DNA of 64,000 bases from Solibacillus sp. FSL K6-1523 (GTDB lineage Bacteria; Bacillota; Bacilli; Bacillales_A; Planococcaceae): contig NZ_JBBOSU010000001.1 of NCBI RefSeq assembly GCF_038005225.1, forward strand, positions 3,832,001-3,896,000, given 5' to 3'. Made by a program: the position numbers and the translations under genes. Shown in pieces: positions 9,513-20,265 of the stretch (positions are counted from its first letter, which is position 1; the number at the start of each line of letters is the position of its first letter). A model generated the notes under the pieces. The model did no database searches. It was not told the origin of the DNA and saw only the letters and a program-made list of their open reading frames with translations.

Positions 9513-10676
9513 TTATAGCACCTCCTGTGATTCTCGTTCACTATCGAGTATTTGTTGCAATACATCTGTATAAATTTCCTTTGCTTCATCACTTAATGGT
9601 TTTCCCGTCATTTCGCTATAAAATAATTCAAACAGCTCAGAATCATCCATTTCAACACGACTCATTGTTGATGTTTGCTGTTCCATTTGACGATAAACAG
9701 CCGTTCTTTCTATATGTAGCGCATTCGGATATACGGTACGAACAAGCTCTGTTGCACCTTTCACATAACTTTCGTCTACTAGTTTTACAAAAACGTAATC
9801 CTCACTACGGGAATGTTGCAATATATCTTCTAACATACCTGTCACAATTTTCATTTCACGGATTGCTGTCAAAAGTCGACGTTCCAAAATTACTTCTCCA
9901 TTTTCCTGTAAGTCCACAATTGTAAAGCCTTTATTGTGATTGACTTCTGATTCAGAATATTTAAGTGGGGAGCCTGCATATTGAATCGTTTCATTTGCAA
10001 CGAAATGCGCCTGATGTAAGTGACCTAAAGCGGTATAACAAAACGGCTCAAATAATGCCGAATTGATACACTCTGTTCCTCCAATTGTAAGCTTGCGTTC
10101 AGAATCGCTCGTATTTGCTTCAGGCAAACCATCCTTCGTAACAAAAGCGTGGGCAACGATAATATTGCGTTTTGTAGGGTCGAGCGTCATTTTTATTTGG
10201 TCAATAATTTTAGCCATTGCTGCTTCATGCGTTGTAATCGTTTCATCTTCATAAATTGCCCGGACCATTGATGGCTCTGCAAAAGGCACTAAATAAAAAT
10301 GAACTTCCCCGTAAGCATCCTGTAAAATGACTGGCTCAATTACTTTTTCTAAATGACCAATAATATGTAAACCACTTACCTTCATCAACTCGCTACCAAA
10401 GTTTAAACGTGTCGCGCTATCATGATTACCAGCAATCGCGATAATTGGTGTCTTCTCTTCAATTAATATTTGCTGCAATGTTGTATTTAACAATTGAATT
10501 GCCTCGATTGGGGGAACTGAACGGTCATATAAATCCCCTGCAATAATAATGACATCTGGTTTTTCTGTTCGAATATCTTCAATAAATTGTTGCAAAACAT
10601 GTTGTTGATCTGCAACCATTGATACACCTTGCACAAGTTTTCCTAAATGCCAATCTGCCGTGTGAAAAATTTTCAT
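9513..10676 (-). CDS. sbcD: Exonuclease subunit SbcD (Mre11-like nuclease)
   Basis: A 387-residue manganese-dependent nuclease partner of SbcC. All calcineurin-type phosphoesterase motifs are present: ADWHLGK (residues 7-13), AGDLYDR, AGNHDS, VAHAFV and GHLHQAH. A GAGGGGGTAA ribosome site precedes ATG 10676. It is the first gene of the sbcDC operon. The upstream region is short (about 80 bases to the neighbouring terminator), so its promoter must lie there. Confidence 0.97.
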   Translation of the reverse strand: MKIFHTADWHLGKLVQGVSMVADQQHVLQQFIEDIRTEKPDVIIIAGDLYDRSVPPIEAIQLLNTTLQQILIEEKTPIIAIAGNHDSATRLNFGSELMKVSGLHIIGHLEKVIEPVILQDAYGEVHFYLVPFAEPSMVRAIYEDETITTHEAAMAKIIDQIKMTLDPTKRNIIVAHAFVTKDGLPEANTSDSERKLTIGGTECINSALFEPFCYTALGHLHQAHFVANETIQYAGSPLKYSESEVNHNKGFTIVDLQENGEVILERRLLTAIREMKIVTGMLEDILQHSRSEDYVFVKLVDESYVKGATELVRTVYPNALHIERTAVYRQMEQQTSTMSRVEMDDSELFELFYSEMTGKPLSDEAKEIYTDVLQQILDSERESQEVL

Positions 10677-10753
10677 AAAATTACCCCCTCACTTTATTAT
10701 CCATAGTGTACACGACGTTATTGGCAAGACACAACTCGCACTATAATACTAGG

Positions 10754-10796
10754 CAAAAAAACCACACTAAACGAAATTTTCTTCGTCTAGTGTGGT
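10754..10796 (-). terminator. Terminator of the peptide transporter operon
   Basis: ACCACACTA/TAGTGTGGT stem, with further pairing inside, at 10761-10796. A seven-base T-run follows on the minus strand, just after the last ATPase gene. Confidence 0.9.
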
Positions 10797-10808
10797 ACAT
10801 ATTAGTTA

Positions 10809-11819
10809 TTACTTTTCAGTCATTGTCCCTGCTGCAATTTCTTCGATATAGTGACATGCCGCTTCATGCCCGCCTTTCATTGCAGATGTCGTGCGCAGTA
10901 GTGGTTCTTCTGTACGGCATTTTTCCGTCGCAAAAGGACAACGCGTATGGAATCGACATCCTGCTGGCGGATCAATTGGTGACGGGACATCTCCTTTAAG
11001 GACGATACGATTTTTAACCGCATCTGGATCTGGCACTGGAATGGCTGATAATAACGCCTTCGTATAAGGGTGCTGTGGATTTTCAAATAAGCTTGTTTTA
11101 TCTGCAATCTCCACAATTTTCCCTAAGTACATAACGATAATACGGTCTGAAATGTGACGTACAACCCCTAAGTCATGTGATATGAAAAGGTATGTTAATC
11201 CATATTCATCTTGCAACTCTTCTAACAAGTTTAATACTTGCGCCTGAATCGATACATCTAGCGCTGATACTGCTTCATCACAAATAATAAGCTTTGGATC
11301 GACTGATAAAGCACGTGCAATTCCGATACGCTGACGTTGACCACCGGAAAACTCATGCGGATAACGATCTGCTTGATATGGACGTAAGCCTACAGTTTCT
11401 AATAATTCTTCAATGCGTGCACGGCGTTCATTTGCTGGTAATACATTTTGAATGTGCATCGCTTCATTTAATACACTTGCTACCGTTTGACGCGGATTAA
11501 TCGAAGCGTAAGGATCTTGGAATATAATTTGTAAATCTTTACGGAATTTGCGCATTTCCCCTTTAGAAATTTTCGTTAAATCTGTTCCTTGGAATGTAAC
11601 AGACCCCTCTGTCGGTTCTTCTAAACGTAAAATCGCACGTCCTGTTGTTGATTTACCACAGCCCGATTCTCCTACAATACTAACTGTTTCACCTTCGTAT
11701 ACTGTAAATGAAATGCCATCTAGCGCTTTTACGTGATTCACTGTACGACCTAAAAAGCCACCTTTTATTGGGAAGTACTGCTTTAATCCCTCAACCTTTA
11801 ATAGTTCTTTTTTCGCCAT
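10809..11819 (-). CDS. oppF: Oligo/dipeptide ABC transporter ATPase, OppF/DppF type
   Basis: A 336-residue ATPase. Walker [10 protein letters not shown] lies near residue 54, the signature [15 protein letters not shown] near 159 and Walker [13 protein letters not shown] near 180. The C-terminal Opp/Dpp extension ends in a cysteine-rich [14 protein letters not shown] segment (iron-sulfur-like cluster of this subfamily). A CGGAGGTGACG site precedes the ATG, which overlaps the end of oppD by 29 bases. Last gene of a four-gene operon (oppC-oppB-oppD-oppF). Peptide preference cannot be read from the ATPase; the opp naming is by family only. Confidence 0.93.
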   Translation of the reverse strand: MAKKELLKVEGLKQYFPIKGGFLGRTVNHVKALDGISFTVYEGETVSIVGESGCGKSTTGRAILRLEEPTEGSVTFQGTDLTKISKGEMRKFRKDLQIIFQDPYASINPRQTVASVLNEAMHIQNVLPANERRARIEELLETVGLRPYQADRYPHEFSGGQRQRIGIARALSVDPKLIICDEAVSALDVSIQAQVLNLLEELQDEYGLTYLFISHDLGVVRHISDRIIVMYLGKIVEIADKTSLFENPQHPYTKALLSAIPVPDPDAVKNRIVLKGDVPSPIDPPAGCRFHTRCPFATEKCRTEEPLLRTTSAMKGGHEAACHYIEEIAAGTMTEK

Positions 11820-12828
11820 ATAGCGTCACCTCCGAATCTCCATCCCATTCATCAGAAAACATCCAGCATCGGATTTGCTCTGCATTTGTATCATTTGTAT
11901 TTAATAGTAGCGGCTGTTTATTATGACAAAGCTCCGTGGCAACTGGGCAACGCGGTGCAAAACGACATCCAACAGGCATTTCATGCGGACTCGGCACCAT
12001 CCCTTTAATCGGAATTAATTTCTCTTGCTCGATATCATGACGTGGCAATGAATTTAATAAGCCTAATGTATACGGATGCTTCGGATTTTTAAATAACGAA
12101 CGCACATCTGAATACTCTACTACTTGACCAGCATACATAACCGCTACATAATCACACGTCTCTGCAACGACGCCCAAATCATGGGTAATCATAATAACCG
12201 ACATGCCCAAACGATTTTGTAAATCTTTAATTAACTCCAAAATTTGCGCTTGAATCGTAACGTCAAGTGCCGTCGTTGGTTCATCCGCAATTAAGATTTC
12301 CGGGTCACAAGCAAGTGCCATTGCAATCATAACACGCTGACGCATCCCCCCTGAAAGCTCATGCGGATATTGCTTTACGCGCTTTTCAGGAGAAGGAATA
12401 CCTACTAATTTCAGCATTTCTATTGATTGTTGGATTGCTTCTTTTTTTCCTACCTTTTTATGAATTTGAATCGTTTCTCCGATTTGCTGACCGACAGTAT
12501 AAACAGGATTCAAAGATGTCATCGGCTCTTGGAAAATCATCGAAATTTGATTTCCACGAATTTCTCGCATCGCTTTTTCAGGTAATTTTAATAAATCTTT
12601 ACCTTTAAAAAGAACTTCTCCACCATTTACTCTACCGTTTGAAGCGAGTAAACGTAAAATTGTCAGTGACGTAATACTTTTTCCTGAACCAGACTCTCCT
12701 ACAATTCCAATTGTTTTCCCTTTTGGAACCGTAAAACTTACACCATCAACGGCGCGCACATCTCCTGCATCTGTTTTAAATGTTGTTTGTAAATTGTTGA
12801 CGACTAAAATATTTTCCATTTCATTCAT
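11791..12828 (-). CDS. oppD: Oligo/dipeptide ABC transporter ATPase, OppD/DppD type
   Basis: A 345-residue ATPase with Walker A GESGSGKS, signature [15 protein letters not shown], Walker [14 protein letters not shown] and the OppD-type C-terminal domain with [14 protein letters not shown]. It forms the nucleotide-binding heterodimer with the downstream OppF subunit. ATG 12828 is chosen because GAGGTG lies 6 bases upstream; a GTG three codons earlier is part of that site. The gap to the upstream permease gene is 22 bases. Confidence 0.93.
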   Translation of the reverse strand: MNEMENILVVNNLQTTFKTDAGDVRAVDGVSFTVPKGKTIGIVGESGSGKSITSLTILRLLASNGRVNGGEVLFKGKDLLKLPEKAMREIRGNQISMIFQEPMTSLNPVYTVGQQIGETIQIHKKVGKKEAIQQSIEMLKLVGIPSPEKRVKQYPHELSGGMRQRVMIAMALACDPEILIADEPTTALDVTIQAQILELIKDLQNRLGMSVIMITHDLGVVAETCDYVAVMYAGQVVEYSDVRSLFKNPKHPYTLGLLNSLPRHDIEQEKLIPIKGMVPSPHEMPVGCRFAPRCPVATELCHNKQPLLLNTNDTNAEQIRCWMFSDEWDGDSEVTLYGEKRTIKG

Positions 12829-12850
12829 TTGCCACACCTCTTTTCTTCTA

Positions 12851-13804
12851 CTAATTCAAGTCAATCCGTTTATTTAAGAACTTATATGAAATATCTACGA
12901 GTAAGTTAACGAGTACGAATAACAGCGAAATGACGAGTACCGTTCCTTGAACAATTGGGAAATCTCGCTGTCGAATCGCATCAATCGTCAAACGACCCAT
13001 CCCGTTAATCGCAAAAATTGTTTCTGTTAATACAGCTCCACCTAGGAAACCACCAAACTCTAACCCGATAATCGTAACAACTGGAATTAACGCATTTTTT
13101 AACGCATGGCGATAAATAACAACTCGCTCTGATACCCCTTTGGCACGTGCAGTACGTATGTAATCTTGACCGATAACTTCAAGCATGGAAGAACGAGTCA
13201 TACGTGCGATAATTGCAGCTCCCCCTGTTCCGAGTGTAATAACTGGTAGCACCATTTGACGCCATGTATCGCCCCAACCCGATGGACGCATTTTTAAAAT
13301 CTCTGGGAATGGAATGTCAAATGGCAAATTACCAAGTGCAAACCACTGAATTAATAGTAAACCAAGCCAGAAGTTCGGCATCGATAAACCGAATAAAGCG
13401 ACAATCATAATCGAAACGTCTGTTAGCGTATAATGGCGCACAGCAGAAATGATCCCTGCAATTAACCCTATAAATACCGCTAAAATTGTCGAGTAAATGG
13501 CCACCTCGAGCGTTACCCAAAAACGTGCTTGTATCTCATCCATTACAGGGCGACCGCTGCGAATTGAATTCCCTAAATCCCCTTGTAACGCATTGCTTAA
13601 AAAGCGACCGTATTGTACATAAGCCGGATCATTTAATCCAAGCTTTTCACGTAAATTTTCAACCGTTTGTGCAGATGCACCTTCTCCAGCCATTACTTGC
13701 GCAGGGTCACCAGGAATAAGGAACATCAATGAAAATACTAAAATAGAAACGCCTAATAAAACAGGAATCGTTTGTAGTAAACGACGGATAATATATTTAG
13801 TCAT
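12851..13804 (-). CDS. oppB: Peptide ABC transporter permease, OppB/DppB type
   Basis: A 317-residue permease with an N-terminal segment starting [21 protein letters not shown] and six predicted membrane segments. The ABC coupling motif near residue 220 reads [20 protein letters not shown] (EAA loop), and the C-terminus [19 protein letters not shown] is typical of OppB/DppB. It pairs with the upstream OppC-type permease to form the channel. The gene starts 12 bases after the preceding stop with an AGGAGGAAT site. Confidence 0.94.
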   Translation of the reverse strand: MTKYIIRRLLQTIPVLLGVSILVFSLMFLIPGDPAQVMAGEGASAQTVENLREKLGLNDPAYVQYGRFLSNALQGDLGNSIRSGRPVMDEIQARFWVTLEVAIYSTILAVFIGLIAGIISAVRHYTLTDVSIMIVALFGLSMPNFWLGLLLIQWFALGNLPFDIPFPEILKMRPSGWGDTWRQMVLPVITLGTGGAAIIARMTRSSMLEVIGQDYIRTARAKGVSERVVIYRHALKNALIPVVTIIGLEFGGFLGGAVLTETIFAINGMGRLTIDAIRQRDFPIVQGTVLVISLLFVLVNLLVDISYKFLNKRIDLN

Positions 13805-13816
13805 TCATCATTCCTC

Positions 13817-14710
13817 CTATTGCTTCATTTTTGGATCAAGTGCATCGCGTAATCCATCTCCGAATATATTAAATGCTAATACAACAATGACAATCATCAT
13901 CCCCGGGAACATCACCATATGGCTCGCATTATGCATGTAAGCGCGACCATCACTTAGCATCGCTCCCCACTCCGACGCTGGTGGCTGTGCACCTAAACCT
14001 AGGAAGGCTAAACCAGATGCTGTTAAAATTGCCGTTGCAATACGCATCGTTGCTTGCACGATAATTGGAGACAAAATATTCGGTAAAATATGTTTGAAAA
14101 TAATTCGTCCATCCGAGGCACCTAATGCCCTTACCGCATCAATATATTCGAGTTTTTTTACTTGTAAGGTTGATCCCCGCACAATACGAGCAAATGCTGG
14201 AACTGAGAAAATACCTACCGCAATAATTACGTTCGTTAAGCTTCCACCTAAAACTGAAACGATTGCTAAAGCTAGTAAAATACCGGGGAACGCTAATAAT
14301 ACATCCATAACACGCATAATAAGCGTATCGATGATTCCACCGTAATAACCTGAAACAATTCCTAATACAATCCCGATAATACCACCGATTAAAACAGATA
14401 AAAATCCAACTTTTAATGTCAGTTTTGTTCCAAATACAACACGCGTAAAAATATCTCGTCCAAAGTTATCCGTTCCAAACCAATGCTCTTTTGAAGGTGG
14501 TTGTAACTTGTTGAGAATATCTTGTGCATTAGGATCCGTTTTCAGCAAAAAAGGACCGATTATTCCAACTAAAATGATGAACAGTATGACAAGTCCACCA
14601 ATAACAGCAGCCTTGTTTTTCAATAATCGCTTCATAAATGTTTTAAAAGCTTCCGAACGAGGACTACTTTTTTTCCCAATGACAGGACTTTTTTCTGTCT
14701 GTGTACTCAA
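13817..14710 (-). CDS. oppC: Peptide ABC transporter permease, OppC/DppC type
   Basis: A 297-residue permease with an OppC-type cytoplasmic N-terminus (RSEAFKTFMKRLLKNKAAVIG) and a following GTDNFGRDIFTRVVFG motif. Six membrane segments follow, with an EAA loop (EYIDAVRALGASDGRIIFKH). TTG 14710 is the likeliest start because AAAGGGTGA lies 6 bases upstream; a TTG two codons earlier is too close. First gene of the minus-strand operon. Its binding protein is transcribed divergently about 400 bases away rather than within the operon, so the two can be expressed at different levels. Confidence 0.93.
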   Translation of the reverse strand: MSTQTEKSPVIGKKSSPRSEAFKTFMKRLLKNKAAVIGGLVILFIILVGIIGPFLLKTDPNAQDILNKLQPPSKEHWFGTDNFGRDIFTRVVFGTKLTLKVGFLSVLIGGIIGIVLGIVSGYYGGIIDTLIMRVMDVLLAFPGILLALAIVSVLGGSLTNVIIAVGIFSVPAFARIVRGSTLQVKKLEYIDAVRALGASDGRIIFKHILPNILSPIIVQATMRIATAILTASGLAFLGLGAQPPASEWGAMLSDGRAYMHNASHMVMFPGMMIVIVVLAFNIFGDGLRDALDPKMKQ

Positions 14711-15104
14711 TATCAATCACCCTTTCAAATGTAACGTAAACTCAAAATTCTAATAATTTTGTATAGATTCTAGTATATATAGTTAAAACATTATTTTTCA
14801 ACATAATAATTTTCTAATAAAATTCAGAAAATTTTATCATTTTAATGTTTTCTGAATTTTAATTATCTCGAAATAATATTTTCCGCTATATTAAATTCCA
14901 CTAACTACATATGAAATCTGCGTTCTTATAATATTTCTGAATATAAAATTATTATACAATTTTTCTATATAAAACTCGTATTTTCTCTTTAAAATTTATT
15001 TTATCTTTTTTATTATTGATGCTATTTAGACGCTATGCTATTCTTTAAAAAGAGTTTACATTTTTGTAATATTCTAAAATATATTGCACAGGGGGATTTC
15101 CAAC
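14711..15104. other. Divergent promoter region of the peptide transporter
   Basis: A very AT-rich region between oppC and the binding protein gene. It holds a good plus-strand promoter (listed separately) and must hold the oppC promoter. ATTTTCTGAATTTTAATTAT-like stretches recur but no clear operator palindrome or riboswitch was seen. Confidence 0.5.
15016..15044 (+). promoter_or_regulatory. SigA-type promoter of the peptide-binding protein gene
   Basis: TTGATG at 15016-15021, a 17-base spacer, TATTCT at 15039-15044. It is about 60 bases before the start codon. Confidence 0.7.
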
Positions 15105-16748
15105 ATGGCATTTTCAAAAAAATCACTATGGATGATGCTTCTTACGTTTACACTAGTGCTAGTATTAGCAGCTTGTGGCGGAGACGACAAAGACTCATCT
15201 ACTAAAGACGGTGATACTAAGTCTGGGGAAAATACAGATTCTGGTAAAACTGAAGACACTCCAGCAGCTGCTGGTGGCGATTTAATCATCGCAGAACAAT
15301 CAGACGCTAGTTCATTAGATCCACATGGTTCAAATGACGTATCTTCTTCAAACGTACAATCAAATCTTTATGAGACTTTAGTTGTCCGTGATTCAAACGG
15401 TGACTTAGCTCCTGGTTTAGCAGAATCTTGGACGCAAGTTGATGAATTAACTTGGGAATTCAAATTAAAGCAAGGCGTTACGTTCCATGATGGTGAAGCA
15501 TTCAACGCGGAAGCTGTAAAAACTTCTTTCGATCGTATTTTAGATCCTAAAGTTGCCTCTCCTCGTGCATTCCTATTCGAGATGGTAACTGATATTAAAG
15601 TAATCGACGAAAATACAATTCAATTCGTTACTGAATATCCATTCACTCCATTACTTGCACACTTAACGCATAATGGTGGTGGTGTTATCAGTCCGAAATC
15701 AATCGCAGCTGACTATGCTGCTATGGAAGCTGATGGTGCTGTACTTGCTGGTTCAGTAGTTTCAACAAATCCAGTAGGTACTGGTCCATTCAAATTTGTT
15801 TCATGGGCACCAGGTACTGAAATTAAATTAGAAAAATTTGCAGAATACGCTGGTACTCCAGCAAATATTGATACTGTAACATTCAAAGTTGTTCCAGAAG
15901 GAGCTACTCGTGTTGCTGAATTACAATCTGGTTATGCAGATATTATTGGTCTTGTAGACCCTAGCCAAGTTGCAAACGTTAACTCTTTTGAAGATGCTTC
16001 TGTATTAGAAACACCATCTTCTTCTTTAACTTATATTGGTTTTAATACACAAAAGAAACCATTCGACGATGCTAAAGTACGTCAAGCCATCTCTAAAACA
16101 ATTGACCGTACAAAATTAATCGATGGTATTTATGAAGGTTATGGTATTCCAGCTATTAGTCCACTATCACCTGGTATTTTCGGATACACAGAAGATGTAA
16201 CTTCAATGGAATATAATTTAGATGAGGCAAAAGCTTTACTTGCTGAAGCAGGTTATGCAGATGGCTTCACTACAACAATTTGGACGAATGATAATCCAGT
16301 TCGTCAACAAGTAGCAATCGTTTTACAAGAAGAATTAAAGAAACTGAACATCACTGCAACTATCGAAGTGTTAGAGTTTGGTGCGTACTTAGAGAAAACA
16401 GCTGCTGGTGAGCATGATATGTTCATCTTAGGTTGGTCGAACTCTACAAATGATGCAGACTACGGTCTATATGCATTATTCCACTCTTCTCAACATGGTG
16501 AAGCAGGTAACCGTTCATTCTACACAAGCGCAGAAGTAGATACATTACTTGATAATGGTCGACGCGAAGCAGATCCAGCTGCTCGTGAAGCAATTTATAA
16601 AGAAGCATTACAAAAAATTTCAGACGATTCGCCAATGGCATTCGTATTACACCCAGCTTACTTAACAGGTGTGTCTGATAAAGTTTCTGGCTTCAATGTA
16701 GGTTCAGACGGTATTTATCAATTAGGCGATGTAACACTTAACAAATAA
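15105..16748 (+). CDS. Peptide ABC transporter substrate-binding lipoprotein (family 5)
   Basis: A 547-residue lipoprotein. A signal peptide ends in the lipobox LVLAAC (cysteine about residue 25), then a long Asp/Ser/Lys-rich linker. The mature domain is of the OppA/DppA/NikA family, with LYETLVVRDSNGDLAPGLAESW and WEFKLKQGVTFHDGEAFNAE. It collects peptides (glutathione or dipeptides are possible) for the divergent OppBCDF transporter. ATG 15105 has AGGGGGAT upstream; an earlier TTG at 15084 overlaps this site. A consensus promoter and strong terminator make it a single-gene unit. Confidence 0.92.
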   Translation: MAFSKKSLWMMLLTFTLVLVLAACGGDDKDSSTKDGDTKSGENTDSGKTEDTPAAAGGDLIIAEQSDASSLDPHGSNDVSSSNVQSNLYETLVVRDSNGDLAPGLAESWTQVDELTWEFKLKQGVTFHDGEAFNAEAVKTSFDRILDPKVASPRAFLFEMVTDIKVIDENTIQFVTEYPFTPLLAHLTHNGGGVISPKSIAADYAAMEADGAVLAGSVVSTNPVGTGPFKFVSWAPGTEIKLEKFAEYAGTPANIDTVTFKVVPEGATRVAELQSGYADIIGLVDPSQVANVNSFEDASVLETPSSSLTYIGFNTQKKPFDDAKVRQAISKTIDRTKLIDGIYEGYGIPAISPLSPGIFGYTEDVTSMEYNLDEAKALLAEAGYADGFTTTIWTNDNPVRQQVAIVLQEELKKLNITATIEVLEFGAYLEKTAAGEHDMFILGWSNSTNDADYGLYALFHSSQHGEAGNRSFYTSAEVDTLLDNGRREADPAAREAIYKEALQKISDDSPMAFVLHPAYLTGVSDKVSGFNVGSDGIYQLGDVTLNK

Positions 16749-16756
16749 TTGAAACA

Positions 16757-16803
16757 AAAAACACATCCATTCCGAATGCATTATCGGTAAGGATGTGTTT
16801 TTT
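16757..16803. terminator. Terminator after the binding protein gene
   Basis: AAAAACACATCC pairs with GGATGTGTTTTT around a second small stem. The plus-strand T-run is six bases; the minus-strand A/T context also allows it to end the convergent hydrolase gene. Confidence 0.85.
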
Positions 16804-17680
16804 ATATTGGTAATGGCTGTGGTTTATTGGGCATATGAGGTGATGCCACATATAGCTTGGGCGCAGACACCTTATCCTCTACTACATCATTTCTTAACTG
16901 TAATATTTCCTCAAACGTTAAAGGATCCGGCTGTGGCATCGCTTCTTTTCGCATTTCGAATGACGAATTGCCACTATACTGTTCTAACATTTGATTGGCC
17001 ATTAAGCGGTAGCCCTGTTGGATTGGATGAATGTCAGAGAGATTGGGTAAATATGACTGCGCACGTTCATTAAACGCATCATACACATCGACAAAATGAG
17101 CATTCGCCTGTTCTGTCTCTTGTTGTAATATACGATTTAACATGTTTAACGATGTAATAGCCCCTTCTGCTTGCTCTTCATGAACACTTACATATGGAAA
17201 GTAGTAGCCCATCACGTAAATTTCTGCAGCAGGTGCTTTTTCACGTAATAGCTCCAGTAATTGTCGCATTTGAATTCGCACTTCATTTAATGCGAAATTG
17301 GCTGAAAGCTGTGAAAATGCGAGTGTTCCTGCATTAGCATTATACGATATGAGTGGGAGCAAATTATTCGCCCCCGCTGAAACCGTTATTAACGTTGCAT
17401 CTTTTAATAGCATATCGGCTTTTTCAGATTGCACACTTTCCAGTACATTTTCCACTCGGTAACCCGGAAAAGAAAGTTCCTTTGTGAAATGAGCTAACTT
17501 GCCATTTCGCTGAAGCTGTAGTGCAATAAAATCGGTATAGCCTGCATCAATTTGAGAATAAGGCGTTTGTCCAGCCGCTAATGAATCACCTATTGCTACA
17601 TATACTTCTTGCTCCTTAGCCTCAGTACGAAATGGCATCATGAATAAAAATAACGCTGTTAATATAGTAAATCGGCGCAT
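16802..17680 (-). CDS. Secreted SGNH/GDSL hydrolase
   Basis: A 292-residue protein with a cleavable signal peptide (MRRFTILTALFLFMMPFRTEA). The SGNH-fold blocks are: AIGDSLAAGQ with the catalytic serine, a block I-II region FPGYRVENVLES, SAGANNLLPL (block III, Asn) and SDIHPIQQGYRLMA (Asp and His of the triad). It is likely an extracellular esterase or lipase acting on lipids or cell-wall acyl groups. ATG 17680 follows AAAGGAGGTGTGTCC. It follows the aminopeptidase gene at 38 bases, probably in one transcript. Confidence 0.88.
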   Translation of the reverse strand: MRRFTILTALFLFMMPFRTEAKEQEVYVAIGDSLAAGQTPYSQIDAGYTDFIALQLQRNGKLAHFTKELSFPGYRVENVLESVQSEKADMLLKDATLITVSAGANNLLPLISYNANAGTLAFSQLSANFALNEVRIQMRQLLELLREKAPAAEIYVMGYYFPYVSVHEEQAEGAITSLNMLNRILQQETEQANAHFVDVYDAFNERAQSYLPNLSDIHPIQQGYRLMANQMLEQYSGNSSFEMRKEAMPQPDPLTFEEILQLRNDVVEDKVSAPKLYVASPHMPNKPQPLPI

Positions 17681-17718
17681 GGACACACCTCCTTTATCAC
17701 AACTATCCCCTGAATAAG

Positions 17719-18948
17719 TTAGAACGCCCAATTTCCTTTACGGAAAATCGGTTCTACCGTTCCATCAGCTAAAACCCCATCAATATCCATATTCGCACTA
17801 CCAATCATAAAGTCTTCATGTGAAAATGATTGGTTTATGCCAAGTGCCTCCAATTGACCTGCCTCAAGCGCTCTACCGCCTTCATAACAAGTTGGATAAG
17901 CTTCACCAATAGCAAGGTGATTCGATGCATTTTCATCAAATAATGTATTGTAGTATAAAATATTCGAAGCTGAAATCGGTGACTCATGCGGCACTAATGC
18001 CACTTCCCCTAGATAAGCAGAGCCTTCATCCGTAGCAATAAGCTGTTGAAGTAACGCATGCCCTACTTTTGCTTCTGCTTTAATAATTTTGCCGTTTTCA
18101 AATGTTAATGTAAAGTCATCAATAATATTGCCTTTATAAACAAGTGGCTTCGTATTCGAGACAATACCATTCACACCAAACTTTGCTGGTAATGTATATA
18201 CTTCCTCTGTCGGCATATTTGCGATAAACGTTGTGCCATCTGGAGATTTACTACTTCCACTCACCCATAAATGCTTATCCGGAAGTGCAATTTTCAAGTC
18301 TGTACCTGGCGCTTTATAATGTAAAAGTTGATACTTTTTGTTATTTAATTGTGCTGCACGATTTTCTAAACTTTCAATATGCTGCTGCCATTTCGCTACA
18401 GCATCCCCTTCACCGATACGAACGGTTTTAAAGATTGCATCCCATAATGTAGGTACTTGTTCTTCTTCCGGTAATTGCGGGAATACTTTAGCAGCCCATT
18501 TTGCTGATGGGATCGCAATAATTGACCAAGCAATATCATCATTCATGACAGCTTTTCGGTAATTGACAAGTGCAGTACCTGATGCCTTTTGCTGTGCACC
18601 GATTTTCTCAACATCAATCCCTGCTAATAAATCGGGATCATCTGCTTCAATCCATAAAAGTGCCCCTTTGCGCTCGATTAATTCCTCACGCTGCGCAACA
18701 ATCCATTTTGGGAAGTTCGTTGTTTCTTCTATTGATACATTTTCAAAGTAGGAGCGCTCAAAGCTAGCATCTGTCAAATTAACATGTACGCGACCCGCGC
18801 CTGCTTCATATGCCTTTTTTACAACAATTCTTGTAAAGTCTAACGTTTCAGTTGAAGTATTAATTAATACGTATTGTCCTTTTTGTACATTGATGCCAAT
18901 ACGTACAGCTAACTCTGCATATTGCTCTAACTTTTCTGCAAATGTCAT
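17719..18948 (-). CDS. Aminopeptidase, M29 family (AmpS/thermophilic type)
   Basis: A 409-residue cytoplasmic metallopeptidase. Diagnostic M29 stretches are the N-terminal GINVQKGQYVLINTS, GTDLKIALPDKHLW, a metal site area GSAYLGEVALVPHESPIS with Glu and His ligands, NHLAIGEAYPTCYEGG, and the C-terminal HEDFMIGSANMDIDG. It releases N-terminal residues from peptides, fitting the nearby peptide importer. Start ATG 18948. The stop codon is just before the hydrolase gene and 3 bases separate it from the upstream helicase gene, so the three are co-transcribed. Confidence 0.94.
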   Translation of the reverse strand: MTFAEKLEQYAELAVRIGINVQKGQYVLINTSTETLDFTRIVVKKAYEAGAGRVHVNLTDASFERSYFENVSIEETTNFPKWIVAQREELIERKGALLWIEADDPDLLAGIDVEKIGAQQKASGTALVNYRKAVMNDDIAWSIIAIPSAKWAAKVFPQLPEEEQVPTLWDAIFKTVRIGEGDAVAKWQQHIESLENRAAQLNNKKYQLLHYKAPGTDLKIALPDKHLWVSGSSKSPDGTTFIANMPTEEVYTLPAKFGVNGIVSNTKPLVYKGNIIDDFTLTFENGKIIKAEAKVGHALLQQLIATDEGSAYLGEVALVPHESPISASNILYYNTLFDENASNHLAIGEAYPTCYEGGRALEAGQLEALGINQSFSHEDFMIGSANMDIDGVLADGTVEPIFRKGNWAF

Positions 18949-18951
18949 CGC

Positions 18952-20184
18952 TTATTTCCCCTTTTTTGTTTTACTGAATGTCATTCCTTTATTACCTGTT
19001 TTTGATTTGTAAGGCTTTTGCACACTTGTGCTTTTAGGAGCTTCTTTTTTCGCTGAAACCGTTTTTGAATTCCCCTCAATAAATTCCCCTTGATGCCATA
19101 TTTTTTGTACAGCCTTTTGTGATAAATCACGCACCCATTTTTTATATGTTTTTTCATCGCGATAAGAAAGTAATGTTAATACTTCTCCATCTGCCCCTGC
19201 ACGACCTGTACGACCTGAGCGATGCGTATATTGCTCAATCGTACGTGGCACATCAACATGAATAACATGTGTTAATCCAGAAATATCTAAACCACGTGCT
19301 GCAATGTCTGTTGCAATTAAAATACGCGCATCCCCTTTTCGGAAAGCATCTAATGCAGCTTTACGTTCATCCTTTTTCATCTCTGAATGCAACGCAACAA
19401 TTGGTGCATCGCGGTAAGTTAATTTATTTTGTTTCATTAATACTTGGTCGATATTATTGACGAATGCTAAGCCGCGCAGCCCTTCAATATTTGATAAACG
19501 GCGCAACATATCCGTTTTATCACGCTCTTCGATTTTTACGAAAGAATGCACGACTTTACCGAACTTCACCATATCTTCTGGTTTGATTTCGATTTCGATT
19601 GGCTCGAACATAAAGCGCTCGGCTACCATCTTAATTTCCTCCGTAATCGTAGCAGAAACGACAACGACTTGACGTCCGAAAGCAGATCCTTCGATAAATG
19701 ACTTCACAACTACTCGGTATTCTCGGCTTAATAATTGATCGCACTCATCTAATACAATCGTTTCAATTTCCTTTAACTTTAGCTTTCCTTGGCGCGCTAA
19801 TTCATTTAGACGACCTGGTGTACCGACAACAATCGTTGGTTTTTTCTTCAGCTTTTCAATTTGGCGAGCTGAGTTTGCCCCACCAATTAATTGTTGAACT
19901 GTAATTTCTGTTCCCGCTGTCCAATCACGAATCACTTCGACAATTTGCATTGCGAGTTCTTGTGATGGTGCCACAATTAATGCTTGCGTTTGCTTTTTAG
20001 AGCCATCTACTTTATTTAAAATCGGCAATGTGTATGCAAGTGTTTTCCCTGAGCCTGTTGGCGATTCCGCGACTACATCTTTTCCTTCAAGCATAGCGGG
20101 AATCATTTCTTCTTGAATTTTCATTGTTGTTTCAAAAGACCATTTATTTTGTAATGTTTCATTTAATAAGTTTATTGCTGACAT
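18952..20184 (-). CDS. DEAD-box family RNA helicase with a DECD motif II
   Basis: A 410-residue ATP-dependent RNA helicase with all core motifs: Q-motif area KIQEEMIPAML, motif I SPTGSGKT, motif Ia APSQELA, Ib TPGRL, motif II DECD (in place of DEAD), motif III SAT, then IATDIAARGLDI and HRSGRTGRAG. A short basic tail (KSKTGNKGMTFSKTKKGK) likely binds RNA. It is closest in size and plan to B. subtilis YfmL, a ribosome-assembly helicase. ATG 20184 follows TTAAGGTGG; a GTG at 20196 is within the ribosome site. Confidence 0.92.
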   Translation of the reverse strand: MSAINLLNETLQNKWSFETTMKIQEEMIPAMLEGKDVVAESPTGSGKTLAYTLPILNKVDGSKKQTQALIVAPSQELAMQIVEVIRDWTAGTEITVQQLIGGANSARQIEKLKKKPTIVVGTPGRLNELARQGKLKLKEIETIVLDECDQLLSREYRVVVKSFIEGSAFGRQVVVVSATITEEIKMVAERFMFEPIEIEIKPEDMVKFGKVVHSFVKIEERDKTDMLRRLSNIEGLRGLAFVNNIDQVLMKQNKLTYRDAPIVALHSEMKKDERKAALDAFRKGDARILIATDIAARGLDISGLTHVIHVDVPRTIEQYTHRSGRTGRAGADGEVLTLLSYRDEKTYKKWVRDLSQKAVQKIWHQGEFIEGNSKTVSAKKEAPKSTSVQKPYKSKTGNKGMTFSKTKKGK

Positions 20185-20265
20185 GTTTTTTACCACCTTA
20201 AGTTCGTTGCGTTTAGTGTACCATATTCCATTGATTTTTAATGTGAATTTCGTATCGCTTGTTTC